In this document: positions 33,824 through 43,393 of the stretch, in pieces | Layout: every line of letters begins with the position of its first letter | Numbering within the stretch: position 1 is the first letter of the stretch | Source: Candidatus Contendibacter odensensis | GTDB lineage: Bacteria; Pseudomonadota; Gammaproteobacteria; Competibacterales; Competibacteraceae | Assembly (NCBI GenBank): GCA_002747185.1 | Contig: PDTV01000004.1 | Location: 1 to 64,000 of the forward strand | Reading direction: 5' to 3' | Length of the DNA stretch: 64,000 bases | The notes under the pieces: model-generated | Database searches by the model: none | The model's input: the letters and a program-made list of their open reading frames with translations, nothing else | Told to the model about the DNA's origin: nothing | Made by a program: the position numbers and the translations under genes

Positions 33824-34308
33824 GAACGGTTACCTCGCAGGATAATGCGGGCATTGACGTGACCGGAGCGGCCGGCACGATTGATACTGAGATTGATAAT
33901 CGTGATGTGATGATCACGTTCCAGTAGCTCTAGCCAGGTAATAAAGGGCTTGAACTCAACGGCATCAAGCTGAATACTGAGTTGGCCGCCACTTTGTGGT
34001 ATGACGCGCGTTAGCGCCGACCCCAGACCGGCTGCCCGTGCGGTTTGATCGACCTGGGTGAGTAGCGAACCTTTCGCAGTCACCATGCTGGATTGACCCG
34101 AAGCGTTCAAGCGCTTGATTTCCCTTGCGGCTTCTCGCATCCAGCTCAGCTCGGCGCGTTGTTCTGCCACGTTTCGCCGCAGGCGGTGATTAGCATTACG
34201 AAACGGCTCCCAAACCAGGGTATACAGTAATAATGCCAGCGTCAGCAAGATCCCCGCGCTGATTAGAACACGCTCGCGGGTGTTGAGTTGCAGCCACCAG
34301 GCTTTCAC
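33820..34308 (-). CDS. gspM: Type II secretion protein M
   Basis: 162 residues: cytoplasmic stub MKAWWLQLNTRERVLISAG, single membrane helix, coiled segment (RNVAEQRAELSWMREAAREI) and a ferredoxin-like periplasmic domain (LERDHHITIINLSINRAGRS). GspM partners GspL in the inner-membrane platform that holds the ATPase GspE. Overlaps both gspL and gspN by four bases. Typical length. Confidence 0.87.
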   Translation of the reverse strand: MKAWWLQLNTRERVLISAGILLTLALLLYTLVWEPFRNANHRLRRNVAEQRAELSWMREAAREIKRLNASGQSSMVTAKGSLLTQVDQTARAAGLGSALTRVIPQSGGQLSIQLDAVEFKPFITWLELLERDHHITIINLSINRAGRSGHVNARIILRGNRS

Positions 34309-35495
34309 AAGGCTGTCCGCCGTAACGTGATTTTGCTTTCCAGACGGCCATCTCTTTGCAGGGTTCGTATCTCGGCCTGTAGTTTGGATTGCTGATTGAG
34401 CGCATGCTGGAGTTGATCCAGAACGGCGGGACTGCCGCCTTGCAGATCAAAAATCAGTTGGCCGTCGCGGTAGCTGAAACCGCGCAGGGTAATAGTGGAA
34501 AACTGGCGTAATGTGAGTCCGCCAAGATAGAGTAATTCAAATAGTGCGCCGTCGGTGGTGTCGCTCGATTGCAATTCACGCAGGCGTGTTGCCATCTGAA
34601 CCTTGGGATTCACAATTCGGGTTGCATCAGGAACCGCTTGTCTAAATAGTTGTTCCATCGTGTTTTTGATGGCGACCTGTTCCTGTCGCAATTGCCATTG
34701 CTCGTAAAGTTGTACGGTACCTTGCGCGAATAACCACAAGCCTGCCAGTGCAGCAGCCGTGCGCCAGGGTCGTAGCCAGCGTTGCCATGGCGTCTGTCGG
34801 GCATAAAGGCCTTGCAGCAGGTTAAGTGTTTTGGCTGGCTGGTAGTTGGCAGCAAATAAGGCCAGGCTTTCGGCATTGTGATGTTCAATGCTAATGTCCG
34901 GCTGGCTTTCAGCTAACAGGGGCACAGTGCCAGATCGGTTCCAGATATGAAGGTGTTGTGGGCTATCTTGACCGGCCTTGGCCAGATCCAGCATCATTGT
35001 GAACGTATCATGTTCCGTCACAAAGCCTTCCCAGCGCCCGGTACGGACTATGGCACGCTCGCCTTCTTGCAAGATACTCCAGCCATTTTCGGTCCAGGGT
35101 ATTAACAAAATATCGGGAATCACAACAGAAGGTGTTATTCCAGCACGTTCGCAGGTATGTAGCCAGTTACGCAGGGTTGTATGGGCGACCACGGCGACAG
35201 GCAGGTGATCGTGTTCAGGTACGCTGCCCAGGGCAAAGTGCAGGTTTTCAACATCTTCGACCAGTTGATCTTCGAGCATATAGGGAATGGCGCGTGGCCA
35301 GATAGCCCGTTTCCGGCCGGGTAGCGGAGTATAGTGCAGATTGATCGATTCACCAGGGACAATCAGCACCGACCGGGTATCGTGCATCTGCGTACTGAGT
35401 TCAGCAAGTGATCCGTGTTGAACAGCCTCATCGGGCCGTAGCCATTCGGCATGTTCAGTGGACAAGAAGCGGAAAAATAGACGTGAGGCTGGCAA
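34305..35495 (-). CDS. gspL: Type II secretion protein L
   Basis: 396 residues from a TTG at 35495, seven bases after the gspK stop. An ATG at 35544 would overlap gspK and add an unusual 16-residue leader, so the TTG start is preferred but not certain. The actin-like cytoplasmic domain (LLIVPGESINLHYTPLPGRKR-like, IPYMLEDQLVEDVENLHFALG) recruits GspE; one membrane helix (AALAGLWLFAQGT, near 253) and a periplasmic ferredoxin-like domain (TLRQFSTITLRGFSYRDGQL) follow. Confidence 0.85.
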   Translation of the reverse strand: MPASRLFFRFLSTEHAEWLRPDEAVQHGSLAELSTQMHDTRSVLIVPGESINLHYTPLPGRKRAIWPRAIPYMLEDQLVEDVENLHFALGSVPEHDHLPVAVVAHTTLRNWLHTCERAGITPSVVIPDILLIPWTENGWSILQEGERAIVRTGRWEGFVTEHDTFTMMLDLAKAGQDSPQHLHIWNRSGTVPLLAESQPDISIEHHNAESLALFAANYQPAKTLNLLQGLYARQTPWQRWLRPWRTAAALAGLWLFAQGTVQLYEQWQLRQEQVAIKNTMEQLFRQAVPDATRIVNPKVQMATRLRELQSSDTTDGALFELLYLGGLTLRQFSTITLRGFSYRDGQLIFDLQGGSPAVLDQLQHALNQQSKLQAEIRTLQRDGRLESKITLRRTAL

Positions 35496-35502
35496 GGTTG
35501 TG

Positions 35503-36606
35503 TCAGTCCTGGTTACCAAAACTGCGCCGTAGGATACGGACACCATTATTATCTCGAAACAAAACACTATACAGTATTGCTCGCCCGTTACCCACTTGCG
35601 CTTCGGTGCGTAGCAGGAAATATTGGCTATTTGTGCCCAGCAGCGCCTTGACAGGGGCCTCTACAGTGATTTGTGCTGCATTGAGCAGCTCATCAACGTT
35701 CTTATAACCCTCTTCAGGACGGTTTGCGAGTATTTGCTCAATCTTGAGGGTCGTCAGCCCGTCATCCAGCGCTGCCAGCACTGGGGCCGGTGCAGTATTG
35801 ATATTTAATGCGGTTCCCGAAGGCAGGGCGCAGACTAATGGTGCCAAGGTATTGTAGGTATTCTGATCCACCCCCTTGACCAGCCTGAGTTCGGAAATAC
35901 TGAGGAATGGACGATTGGCGGCCAGATAAGCGGGGTCCTGTAAGCTGTAGTCGCTGTCTTCTGCACCGTCAGGAAAACGTGTATCGGCATCTGGATCAAT
36001 CCAGTCGGCAATGGCCTGTGCCAGCTCGGGTTTTAGCTCAAGTTTGTTCAGCAGTCGTTGCAAAAACAGAAGTTGCGCCTGGTTGAGATGGGCCTTTTTA
36101 TCTGTCGGTGAGTCGGTGTTGTTGGGCGCCGTATTTTGCTCGGTTGCGGGTTGAGCGGATTCATTTACTGCGTTTTTTTGCTGTTTGTCCGGATTTTGGC
36201 GCGGGTCGGGCTGATCTGGTTTGTTGCCGGCAGCCGGCTGCCAGAGATTATTGAGATTAAAGCAACCCTGTAAGTCACGAATCCGCAAGTTGATTGTGCC
36301 TTCCTCAAGTGGTAATGACCATGCTGGACTGGCCCATTCTTCGTTGGGATGATCGGTGTTGTTTTGTTGACGGTCACGGAGCAGCATCAGCGACGCCCAT
36401 TGTTCAGCACCCAGGGTAAATAGTCGTGCTTGCTGCTGATGCTGGAGAACGGTACTGCGACGAATGGCGATGTGCTGTAACGTGGCCAGATGGGTCGCCG
36501 TAATGCTGGCGAGGAATACGATCAACAGTACAGTAATCAACGCGACACCGGTTTGATCGTGGCGCTGTTGTTCAGTGGGGTAAAAGCAACAAGCGGGTAA
36601 TTTCAC
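35503..36606 (-). CDS. gspK: Type II secretion minor pseudopilin K
   Basis: 367 residues. The signal is TGVALITVLLIVFLASITAT, lacking Glu at +5, as GspK should. Family motifs follow: QARLFTLGAEQWASLML, DLQGCFNLNNL and, near 255-285, RPFLSISELRLVKGV, plus LNINTAPAPVLAAL. Residues 127-172 are an unusually polar insert rich in Gln, Asn, Pro and Asp. GspK caps the pseudopilus tip with GspI and GspJ. It overlaps the end of gspJ by 35 bp. Confidence 0.87.
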   Translation of the reverse strand: MKLPACCFYPTEQQRHDQTGVALITVLLIVFLASITATHLATLQHIAIRRSTVLQHQQQARLFTLGAEQWASLMLLRDRQQNNTDHPNEEWASPAWSLPLEEGTINLRIRDLQGCFNLNNLWQPAAGNKPDQPDPRQNPDKQQKNAVNESAQPATEQNTAPNNTDSPTDKKAHLNQAQLLFLQRLLNKLELKPELAQAIADWIDPDADTRFPDGAEDSDYSLQDPAYLAANRPFLSISELRLVKGVDQNTYNTLAPLVCALPSGTALNINTAPAPVLAALDDGLTTLKIEQILANRPEEGYKNVDELLNAAQITVEAPVKALLGTNSQYFLLRTEAQVGNGRAILYSVLFRDNNGVRILRRSFGNQD

Positions 36607-37189
36607 CCCAGTCCTCCAGAATCAGGGTAAGTTCCACGGCACGTGGCAAGCGATCGGGTGCTATCTGTGCCGTATCGGATGCAGCCGGCGGCGGCCAGTC
36701 GCTTCGCCAGGCATTGCCGGTTTGGGCAAGAAAACGCACACGAAATTCCAGTACCTGATCCAGCAGTAGGGTTTGCGAAGGCTCGATAAGGCTGCCCCGA
36801 TCCAGTACCGGCCAATGCAAGCGCCATAGCTGTTTTCCTGTTAGCTGATAGGCTACCCGTTGCAGGTTGGAACGGTGTTGGCCCAGTGGATTATCCCAGC
36901 CTGTGCGCGTGAGTGTCAGTGTTACGTTGTTTAGCCCGCCGCCTTGTAATGCAGGTTGCCGCTCGCCATATTCGTCACGAATACTACGTGCCAGACTTTG
37001 CTGAATATCCTGTTCAAGCCGAAACACGGCAAGTTGCAGTATTGCCAGTTGCCGGTTTTCTGTCTCGATAGCAGCGTGAGTGAACAGGACATGACGTAAA
37101 CCGCTGTAGGCTGCAATCGCCATGATGGCAAAGACAGCCAACGCGACTAATAATTCCAGCAAAGTAAAGCCATATGGTGCTGTTCTCAT
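36572..37189 (-). CDS. gspJ: Type II secretion minor pseudopilin J
   Basis: 205 residues with prepilin signal GFTLLELLVALAVFAIMAIA (Glu+5) and the GspJ helix YSGLRHVLFTHAAIETENRQ; then RLEQDIQQSLARSIRDEYGE and a beta domain ending EDWGEITRLLLLP. Forms the pseudopilus tip with GspI and GspK. ATG overlaps the gspI stop by four bases. Confidence 0.88.
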   Translation of the reverse strand: MRTAPYGFTLLELLVALAVFAIMAIAAYSGLRHVLFTHAAIETENRQLAILQLAVFRLEQDIQQSLARSIRDEYGERQPALQGGGLNNVTLTLTRTGWDNPLGQHRSNLQRVAYQLTGKQLWRLHWPVLDRGSLIEPSQTLLLDQVLEFRVRFLAQTGNAWRSDWPPPAASDTAQIAPDRLPRAVELTLILEDWGEITRLLLLPH

Positions 37190-37602
37190 TTTGGCGGGGG
37201 TGGAACAGCGGTGTTGGCTTTGCTGGCTTGATTTGTAAGTGACCGGCGCCTGAAAGCGATTAATGTGCTTGAGACAGCGGCATTTTCCAGAGCGTATACA
37301 TTTACTTTCAGTTGCGATAAGTCTTCATCGTCAGTTTCGCTGAATCGGGCTTCCCAGCGCCAGGTGCGATTGGCCAGTTCAACGTCACCTTTACGGGTCG
37401 CTTTTTCAGGCCACGGTGCAGGATCAAGCAAAAAGCTGTTGACAGTGTTCGAAGCAACCCAGCGGGCGAATGTTTGTTCACGCAGGGAATAGGTATTGGC
37501 GATGCTTTGGGTGGTGGCATGGATAATAGCGCCCATGGCAATTGCCAAGACTGCCAGTGCGACCAGTACTTCCAGCAATGTGAAACCGGCGATACGTTTC
37601 AC
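37186..37602 (-). CDS. gspI: Type II secretion minor pseudopilin I
   Basis: 138 residues. Prepilin signal GFTLLEVLVALAVLAIAMGA, then TQSIANTYSLREQTFARWVA, N-W-R-W type strand ANRTWRWEARFSET. GspI nucleates the tip complex. Overlaps gspH by four bases and gspJ by four. Slightly extended polar C-terminus ending in three prolines. Confidence 0.88.
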   Translation of the reverse strand: MKRIAGFTLLEVLVALAVLAIAMGAIIHATTQSIANTYSLREQTFARWVASNTVNSFLLDPAPWPEKATRKGDVELANRTWRWEARFSETDDEDLSQLKVNVYALENAAVSSTLIAFRRRSLTNQASKANTAVPPPPK

Positions 37603-38108
37603 GGTTTTACCTCACCGCTTTCCATATGACCCAGTATGTCGCTGGCTACTCGATACCGGGCTGCATCAGGATCGACGCTATCACGCGGCTCGAAAATAGC
37701 GACAAACTCAGTGGTTTCACCGCTATTTTGCAAAAATACCTGTGGTTGATCAGCAATCCTGAGATCAGCAGGACGATTTTCGACCCATAAGCGTAAGCTG
37801 ATATCTTTAGGAAGTTTATGCTGTGTCAATGCACGGGCCGTTTCGGGTGATTGCCATTGCCCGTGCTGGTTGAGTGTCAAGAAAGCGTATGCATTGTCGC
37901 TAAAGCGAATAGCGTGTAACTCACCCCCGATGATAGCTTCTTGCCGGTGCAATGCCACCAGGGCGGCTAGCCGCCGGGCTTCTTCAGCAAGTCGCTCCCG
38001 CGAGCCCATACCTGCCGAGAGCATGGCAAAACTGGCAAGAATGCCGACTAACACCATGACGACCATGATTTCCAGCAAGGTAAAACCACGCATCGGTACA
38101 GTCATCAT
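37599..38108 (-). CDS. gspH: Type II secretion minor pseudopilin H
   Basis: 169 residues with signal GFTLLEIMVVMVLVGILASF and helix AGMGSRERLAEEARRLAALV, QEAIIGGELHAIRF; the beta domain ends in a Glu-rich stretch. GspH joins the tip complex to the GspG filament. The start could be either of two adjacent Met codons. 32 bp downstream of gspG. Confidence 0.88.
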   Translation of the reverse strand: MMTVPMRGFTLLEIMVVMVLVGILASFAMLSAGMGSRERLAEEARRLAALVALHRQEAIIGGELHAIRFSDNAYAFLTLNQHGQWQSPETARALTQHKLPKDISLRLWVENRPADLRIADQPQVFLQNSGETTEFVAIFEPRDSVDPDAARYRVASDILGHMESGEVKP

Positions 38109-38140
38109 TGCAAGCTCGCTGTGCTTTGGCGTTTTGAATG

Positions 38141-38569
38141 CTAGTCGTCGAGGTTCCAGTTACCGATATCGGCATCTATGCCTTCACCCCCGGGTTGGCT
38201 GTCGGCACCTAATGAATAAATATCAAGCTCGCCATGCTGGCCTGGACTGAGGTATTGATAGGGTTTGCCCCAGGGATCCTTCGGTAATTTATCCAGATAG
38301 CCGCCACTTTGCCAGTTGCTGGCATCAGCAGGCCTTTGCACCAATGCTTCCAGACCCTGCTCGGTGCTGGGATAGCGGTAATTATGCAGCCGGTACAGAT
38401 CAAGCTGGTTTTTGATCACACGGATATCTTGCCTGGCTTTAACAATTCGCGCCTTGTCAGGGTTATCCATAATCCGTGGCACGACCACGGCAGCCAGTAT
38501 GCTGAGAATAACCACCACTACCATCACTTCAATCAGGGTAAAGCCGCGCTGTAAGCGAATTACGAGCAT
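38141..38569 (-). CDS. gspG: Type II secretion major pseudopilin G
   Basis: 142 residues. Signal RGFTLIEVMVVVVILSILAA, then the invariant VVPRIMDNPDKARIVKARQD, LYRLHNYRYPSTEQGLEALV and KDPWGKPYQYLSPGQHGELD with the calcium-binding C-terminal loop (DSQPGGEGIDADIGNW). It builds the pseudopilus that pushes substrates through the GspD secretin. First gene of this gsp block; gspC, D, E and F are not in the window. Confidence 0.93.
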   Translation of the reverse strand: MLVIRLQRGFTLIEVMVVVVILSILAAVVVPRIMDNPDKARIVKARQDIRVIKNQLDLYRLHNYRYPSTEQGLEALVQRPADASNWQSGGYLDKLPKDPWGKPYQYLSPGQHGELDIYSLGADSQPGGEGIDADIGNWNLDD

Positions 38570-38638
38570 CGAAAAATCTCCGAGTCGTTCAAGTTCAATA
38601 CTGTTTGTTCAACACCGGGTTTGGGCGAGCCCTGGCTC

Positions 38639-39232
38639 TTAGGTATGGCTGAGCCGATATAACGCAATTTCCCCCAGCACATTCGGCCAGATACATGCAC
38701 CTGGTGCAGATTGATGCGCATGGTTTAATACCATGCGCTGTAAAATAGTGATATGCTTGCGATGGCACAATACCTCAAAGTCGTTGATGGTAAATAAATG
38801 TACGTTGGGTGTGTTATACCATTCATGCGGCAGGGCTTTGACCACTGGCATCATGCCCTGTAGCGCCATTTGCATGCGGCAGCGCCAGAAACCAAAGTTG
38901 GGGAACGTGACAATACCTTGCCGGCCAACACGCAGCATTTCATCCAGTAGCTTTTCAGTATGTTTGACCACCTGTAGGGTTTGGGTCATTAACACATAGT
39001 CGAAGCTGTGCTCACCAAAATCATCCAGACCGGCTTCCAGATCGGCATGGATAACATTCACACCGGCCTGAATGCATTTAATGATGTTGGTGGTATCGAT
39101 TTCCAGGCCATAGCCACTGACGTGCCGGTGTTCATGCAAATACGCGAGCAACGCACCATCACCACAGCCGAGATCCAGCACGCGGGAGTTGGGGGGAATC
39201 CATTCACTGATCAGTTCCAGTTCAGGTCGCAT
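38639..39232 (-). CDS. metW: Methionine biosynthesis protein MetW
   Basis: 197 residues from the ATG at 39232, which overlaps the metX stop. Class I methyltransferase-like fold: [15 protein letters not shown] (SAM loop), [20 protein letters not shown] and [30 protein letters not shown]. MetW binds and activates MetX in some bacteria. The overlap with metX supports a working pair. A later Met is not needed; longer starts lie inside metX. Confidence 0.9.
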   Translation of the reverse strand: MRPELELISEWIPPNSRVLDLGCGDGALLAYLHEHRHVSGYGLEIDTTNIIKCIQAGVNVIHADLEAGLDDFGEHSFDYVLMTQTLQVVKHTEKLLDEMLRVGRQGIVTFPNFGFWRCRMQMALQGMMPVVKALPHEWYNTPNVHLFTINDFEVLCHRKHITILQRMVLNHAHQSAPGACIWPNVLGEIALYRLSHT

Positions 39233-40382
39233 CAGTATTAGCCTCACGAGCAACGCGAGTCAGGTAGCCGCGCAAAGCTGCGTAATAGGATGGAATGGGC
39301 ATCAAAAAAGCATCGTGGCCGGATTCTGATGTGATTTCCGCATAGCTGGTCTCGCGCTCGGCACGCACCAGGGCCTTTACAATTTCCCGCGAGCGCATCG
39401 GTGAAAATCGCCAGTCACTGGTGAAGGCAATCACCAGAAATTTTGCTTGTGTCCTTTGAAACGCGGCTGATAAGTCATGCCCGAACTCTGCGGCTGGATC
39501 GAAATAATCCAGTGTCTTGGTCATGAGCAGGTAGGTGTTGGCATCAAAGCGATCGGCAAAGGCTTGCCCCTGATGGCGCAAATAGCTCTCGACCTGAAAT
39601 TCGGAATCAAAATTAAAGTTAAAATTGGGTTTGCCTTCACGCAGCTCGCGCCCGAATTTGGTACGCATACCTTCGTCGGACAGATAGGTAATATGGCCAA
39701 GCATGCGAGCCAGCATGAGTCCACGGCGTGGCACGACCCCAAATTCGTAGTAGTGGCCGTGATGGAAATCAGGGTCGAAAATGATGGCCTGTCGGGCGAC
39801 CTCGTTAAAGGCAATATTTTGTGCAGATAACCGGGGGGCAGCAGCAATGACCAGGGAATGCCGTAACCGTTCGGGGAAGGTAATGGCCCATTGCATGGCC
39901 TGCATACCACCGAGGCTGCCACCGATGATGGCAGCCCATTGTTGAATGCCCAGCCGATCGGCGAGTCGCGCTTGGCTCTTTACCCAATCCTTGACCGTGA
40001 CTATGGGAAAATCCGGGCCATACGGTTTGCGATTATTGGGATTAATCGATGTGGGGCCGGTGGAGCCTTTGCAACCCCCCAGGTTATTGCAGCACACCAC
40101 AAAAAAGGTCTGGGTATCAATCGGTTTTCCAGGGCCGATACAACTGTCCCACCAGCCAGCCTTGTCGGCTTGATCGTAAAAGCCGGCAGCATGATGATCA
40201 CCGGATAGCGCATGGCAGATCAGTACCGCATTGCTGCGATGGGCATTGAGTGTGCCGTAACTTTCATAAACGATGTCATACTCGGCCAGCGTCCGGCCAC
40301 AGTCCAGCGCCAGTGGCTCGGCAAAATGTGCGGTCTGTGGTGTCACGTGACCAACCGAATCTGAGGGCATGTTTTGCAGCAT
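39222..40382 (-). CDS. metX: Homoserine O-acyltransferase MetX
   Basis: 386 residues. Alpha/beta hydrolase with nucleophile elbow [10 protein letters not shown] (Ser156), catalytic DWRFSP Asp and ESGHDAFL His. Also [18 protein letters not shown] and the [11 protein letters not shown] oxyanion region. It activates homoserine for methionine synthesis. In gammaproteobacteria many MetX proteins use succinyl-CoA instead of acetyl-CoA; I cannot assign the acyl donor from this view. Followed by its partner metW with overlapping ends. Confidence 0.92.
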   Translation of the reverse strand: MLQNMPSDSVGHVTPQTAHFAEPLALDCGRTLAEYDIVYESYGTLNAHRSNAVLICHALSGDHHAAGFYDQADKAGWWDSCIGPGKPIDTQTFFVVCCNNLGGCKGSTGPTSINPNNRKPYGPDFPIVTVKDWVKSQARLADRLGIQQWAAIIGGSLGGMQAMQWAITFPERLRHSLVIAAAPRLSAQNIAFNEVARQAIIFDPDFHHGHYYEFGVVPRRGLMLARMLGHITYLSDEGMRTKFGRELREGKPNFNFNFDSEFQVESYLRHQGQAFADRFDANTYLLMTKTLDYFDPAAEFGHDLSAAFQRTQAKFLVIAFTSDWRFSPMRSREIVKALVRAERETSYAEITSESGHDAFLMPIPSYYAALRGYLTRVAREANTDAT

Positions 40383-40434
40383 GGGTTCCTGGCCATTGCG
40401 GTGAGATAGCGTTAAATCACTTTGGTTTTATTGA

Positions 40435-40468
40435 GACTATTGGGCACTATGGACTATTGGGCACTATG
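40435..40468 (+). repeat. 17-bp tandem duplication upstream of metX
   Basis: GACTATTGGGCACTATG occurs twice in direct succession, 53 bp upstream of metX on the divergent side. It may duplicate a promoter element or arise by slippage. The rest of 40383-40705 is the divergent promoter region of metX and the SIS gene, with no ORF I trust. Confidence 0.6.
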
Positions 40469-40693
40469 ACTCCTTTAGTACACAACGTGTCCCGAAAATT
40501 GCATTGGTTTATCGGGGTATTTTGCCTTGCGCTGGATGGGCGCTGATGCAAACAGGGCGACAAGTCTAATCGGCGAGGGAGTTTGGAGCAACTGATGATG
40601 GTTTGCATCGTATGGCGATCATGCCAGTATATGGAAAAACAATGGATGCCATCATGGAATCTGCCGTGGATTTTGACTTTAAGGATATTTTGA

Positions 40694-41305
<612 letters not shown>

Positions 41306-41306
41306 T

Positions 41307-41891
41307 ATGGAAAAGCGCGTTGTAAAAGCCTGCATGGTGGTATTGGCGGCACTGCTGCTTAGTGGCTGTATGGGTTTGTTTCTGGGTGGTACAGCCGTAG
41401 GTGTTGGTGTGGTGCATGATCGGCGCAGCACCGGCAAGATCGTCGATGATCAAACCATTGAGCTGAAGCTCTACAACAGGCTCAATGAAAAATTACCTCC
41501 GGGCAACAGAATTAGCATTACCAGTTATAACGGCTCAGTGTTATTAACCGGTGAAGCCGTTTCAGCGCGTGTACGGCGACAGGCCGAGCAGGTGGTGCGT
41601 GATTTCAGGGAGCCGGAAGTACAAAGAGTTCATAACGAATTGGTCATCGGAGCACCCAGATCGTTGTCGGACCAAAGTAAGGATGCCCTGATTACTACCA
41701 AGGTCAAGGCAGCACTGTTCCGTATCAACAATCTGCCGGATTTTGATCCGAGCCGCGTTAAGGTAGTCACTGCCCGCGGTGTGGTCTATCTAATGGGATT
41801 GGTACGGCCGGCTGAATCCGTGGCAACGGCACAGGTCGCCAGTCTGGTCGGTGGTGTACGTCGGGTTGTACTGCTTTTTGAGCAAATTTAA
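41307..41891 (+). CDS. dolP: Outer-membrane lipoprotein with two BON domains (DolP/YraP)
   Basis: 194 residues from the ATG at 41307. Lipobox LLLSGCMG (Cys near 23), then BON domain 1 (about 45-115: DDQTIELKLYNRLNEKLPPG, ITSYNGSVLLTGEA) and BON domain 2 (about 125-190: LITTKVKAALFRIN, VVTARGVVYLMGLV). DolP binds phospholipids at the outer membrane and supports BAM activity and envelope integrity. Sits one base after the SIS gene, as in E. coli. Confidence 0.88.
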   Translation: MEKRVVKACMVVLAALLLSGCMGLFLGGTAVGVGVVHDRRSTGKIVDDQTIELKLYNRLNEKLPPGNRISITSYNGSVLLTGEAVSARVRRQAEQVVRDFREPEVQRVHNELVIGAPRSLSDQSKDALITTKVKAALFRINNLPDFDPSRVKVVTARGVVYLMGLVRPAESVATAQVASLVGGVRRVVLLFEQI

Positions 41892-41906
41892 GGCGTAGGC
41901 AAGCTG

Positions 41907-42308
41907 CTATTTGACAATTTTTAATGTCGGTTTGCGATGGGGTTTTGTAGGCACGTCGTCCGGTTTTTGAGATTTGGATGGCGGCGGTTCATGATCATCA
42001 AACTCGCTACCGAAAGCCATACCCTGGCCATTTTCACGTGCATAAATGGTGAGCACGGCGGCCACTGGAACATGCACGTTGCGGGCAATACCGCCGAAGC
42101 GGGCACTGAACTCGATCCAGTCGTTTCCCAAATTCAGGCCGGATACTGCAGCAGGCGCAATATTCAAAACAATTTGACCGTCATGTATGTGCTGCCTGGG
42201 AACATCAACATCTGGATATTTGGCATTGACCAGAATGAAGGGTGTCATTGCATTATCGGCAATCCAGTCGTAAATGGCACGAATGAGGTAAGGGCGAGTT
42301 GAGGTCAT
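41907..42308 (-). CDS. sspB: ClpXP specificity-enhancing factor SspB
   Basis: 133 residues from the ATG at 42308. SspB core: STRPYLIRAIYDWIADNAMT, PFILVNAKYPDVDVPRQHI, DGQIVLNIAPAAV, IEFSARFGGIARNVHVPVAA. A disordered acidic linker leads to the ClpX-binding tail PTLKIVK. It delivers ssrA-tagged peptides to ClpXP. Normally sspA lies between petC and sspB; here that slot holds only a repeat. A start further upstream is possible but unlikely. Confidence 0.9.
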   Translation of the reverse strand: MTSTRPYLIRAIYDWIADNAMTPFILVNAKYPDVDVPRQHIHDGQIVLNIAPAAVSGLNLGNDWIEFSARFGGIARNVHVPVAAVLTIYARENGQGMAFGSEFDDHEPPPSKSQKPDDVPTKPHRKPTLKIVK

Positions 42309-42408
42309 GGTGTGCACTGTCGAAACCGTTCCGGGTGTTGAGAGCGATATCACTTCCTGATCCTATTGTATTAGGAAGCGGTGTCAACGCATTGAGGCCC
42401 CCCTTCGG

Positions 42409-42434
42409 GGGCGAGGGATTATAATCCCTCGCCC
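42409..42434. other. Perfect 26-bp palindrome in the sspB leader
   Basis: GGGCGAGGGATTA joined to TAATCCCTCGCCC with no loop, and next to it a competing CCCCC-CTTC-GGGGG hairpin (42398-42410). The two share bases, so only one can form at a time. Lies about 100 bp before sspB on its strand. May be a regulator site, a cruciform or an attenuator. Confidence 0.5.
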
Positions 42435-42451
42435 TCAGGTGCAGGGAAGTG

Positions 42452-42557
42452 TTATAGCGCAAACACTATAAACTGGAACAATTTATAGTGATCACTTGCG
42501 TGTTAAAATAAATACGTATAGCGGAACCAATTAATCAAATTTAATTGGTTCCGCTAT
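42452..42557 (+). repeat. Two-hairpin dispersed repeat, family 1, copy 3
   Basis: TTATAGCGCAAACACTATAA, loop CTGGAACAA, then a less perfect return arm (TTTATAGTGATCACTTGCGT), then the second stem TATAGCGGAACCAATTA with TAATTGGTTCCGCTAT. It occupies the slot between petC and sspB. Same orientation as copies 1 and 4. Confidence 0.85.
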
Positions 42558-42563
42558 GCTTGG

Positions 42564-42605
42564 CAAAAATACTTCACCCTTGCTGGTCGGGAGTAAGGAT
42601 GAAGT
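42564..42605 (-). terminator. Intrinsic terminator of the petABC operon
   Basis: On the minus strand ACTTCATCCTTACT pairs with AAGGGTGAAGT, followed by ATTTTT. It lies 48 bp after the petC stop and ends the bc1 operon, separating it from sspB. Confidence 0.65.
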
Positions 42606-42652
42606 GTTGAGTGCGTGTCGGCTAACAAGCCAATAACACACTGATTTTGGTG

Positions 42653-43393
42653 CTAGTGTACGTCCCTCCAATACTCTTTCTTGAGTAGATAGAACACCGC
42701 ACTAGCCAGCAACAGGAACAGAATGACCCAGATGCCAAGTCGCTGACGCTCCCGTTTAATGGGTTCACCGGCATACGCCAGGAAGTTGGTCAGGTCTGCC
42801 ATTTTTTTCTCAAACGCTGTCGGACTCAGGCTACCCTTTTTTACCAGCTCAAAGCCTTTTATAACCTGGGTTTCATGGCCTTCCGCATCTTTGTGAATCT
42901 CGTAGATGGGTTTTTGCATACCCTGGAGTGACCATAAAATATGCGGCATACCGGCATTGGGGAATACAGCGTTGTTGACCCCAAAGGGGCGGCTGGGATC
43001 CTCGTAAAAAGTCAGCAGATAGGTGTATATATAATCTATACCGCGCGAGCGGGCAATCAAGGTCAGATCAGGCGGGGTAACACCAAACCATTTTTTTGCC
43101 TCCGGCTTGGGCATGGCATTTTTCATGGTTTCACCAACCTTGGCGCCTGTGAAGATCAAATTTTCTTTGACCTGCTTATCGGTGAGGCCAATATCACGCG
43201 CCATACGGTTATAACGTTGATACTCCAGTGAGTGGCAACCCATACAGTAATTGACAAACAATGCGGCACCGCTTTGCAGTGAGGTATTGTTGTGAGGATC
43301 AATCGGTGCATGTTTCAACGGGAAACCGCCCTGGGCAGCGATACCGGACGCAGGTAGTGCCAGAAAGGCAAGTGTAGTAATTATTTTTTTCAT
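42653..43393 (-). CDS. petC: Cytochrome c1 of the bc1 complex
   Basis: 246 residues: signal peptide (cleaved near GIAA), heme-binding CMGCH (50-54), RMARDIGLTDKQVKENLIFT, PPDLTLIARSRG, a GMPH-type Met ligand region near 150 (NAGMPHILW), and a C-terminal membrane anchor (LGIWVILFLLLASAVFYLL). It passes electrons from the Rieske centre to soluble cytochromes in the periplasm. Last gene of petABC. Confidence 0.95.
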   Translation of the reverse strand: MKKIITTLAFLALPASGIAAQGGFPLKHAPIDPHNNTSLQSGAALFVNYCMGCHSLEYQRYNRMARDIGLTDKQVKENLIFTGAKVGETMKNAMPKPEAKKWFGVTPPDLTLIARSRGIDYIYTYLLTFYEDPSRPFGVNNAVFPNAGMPHILWSLQGMQKPIYEIHKDAEGHETQVIKGFELVKKGSLSPTAFEKKMADLTNFLAYAGEPIKRERQRLGIWVILFLLLASAVFYLLKKEYWRDVH

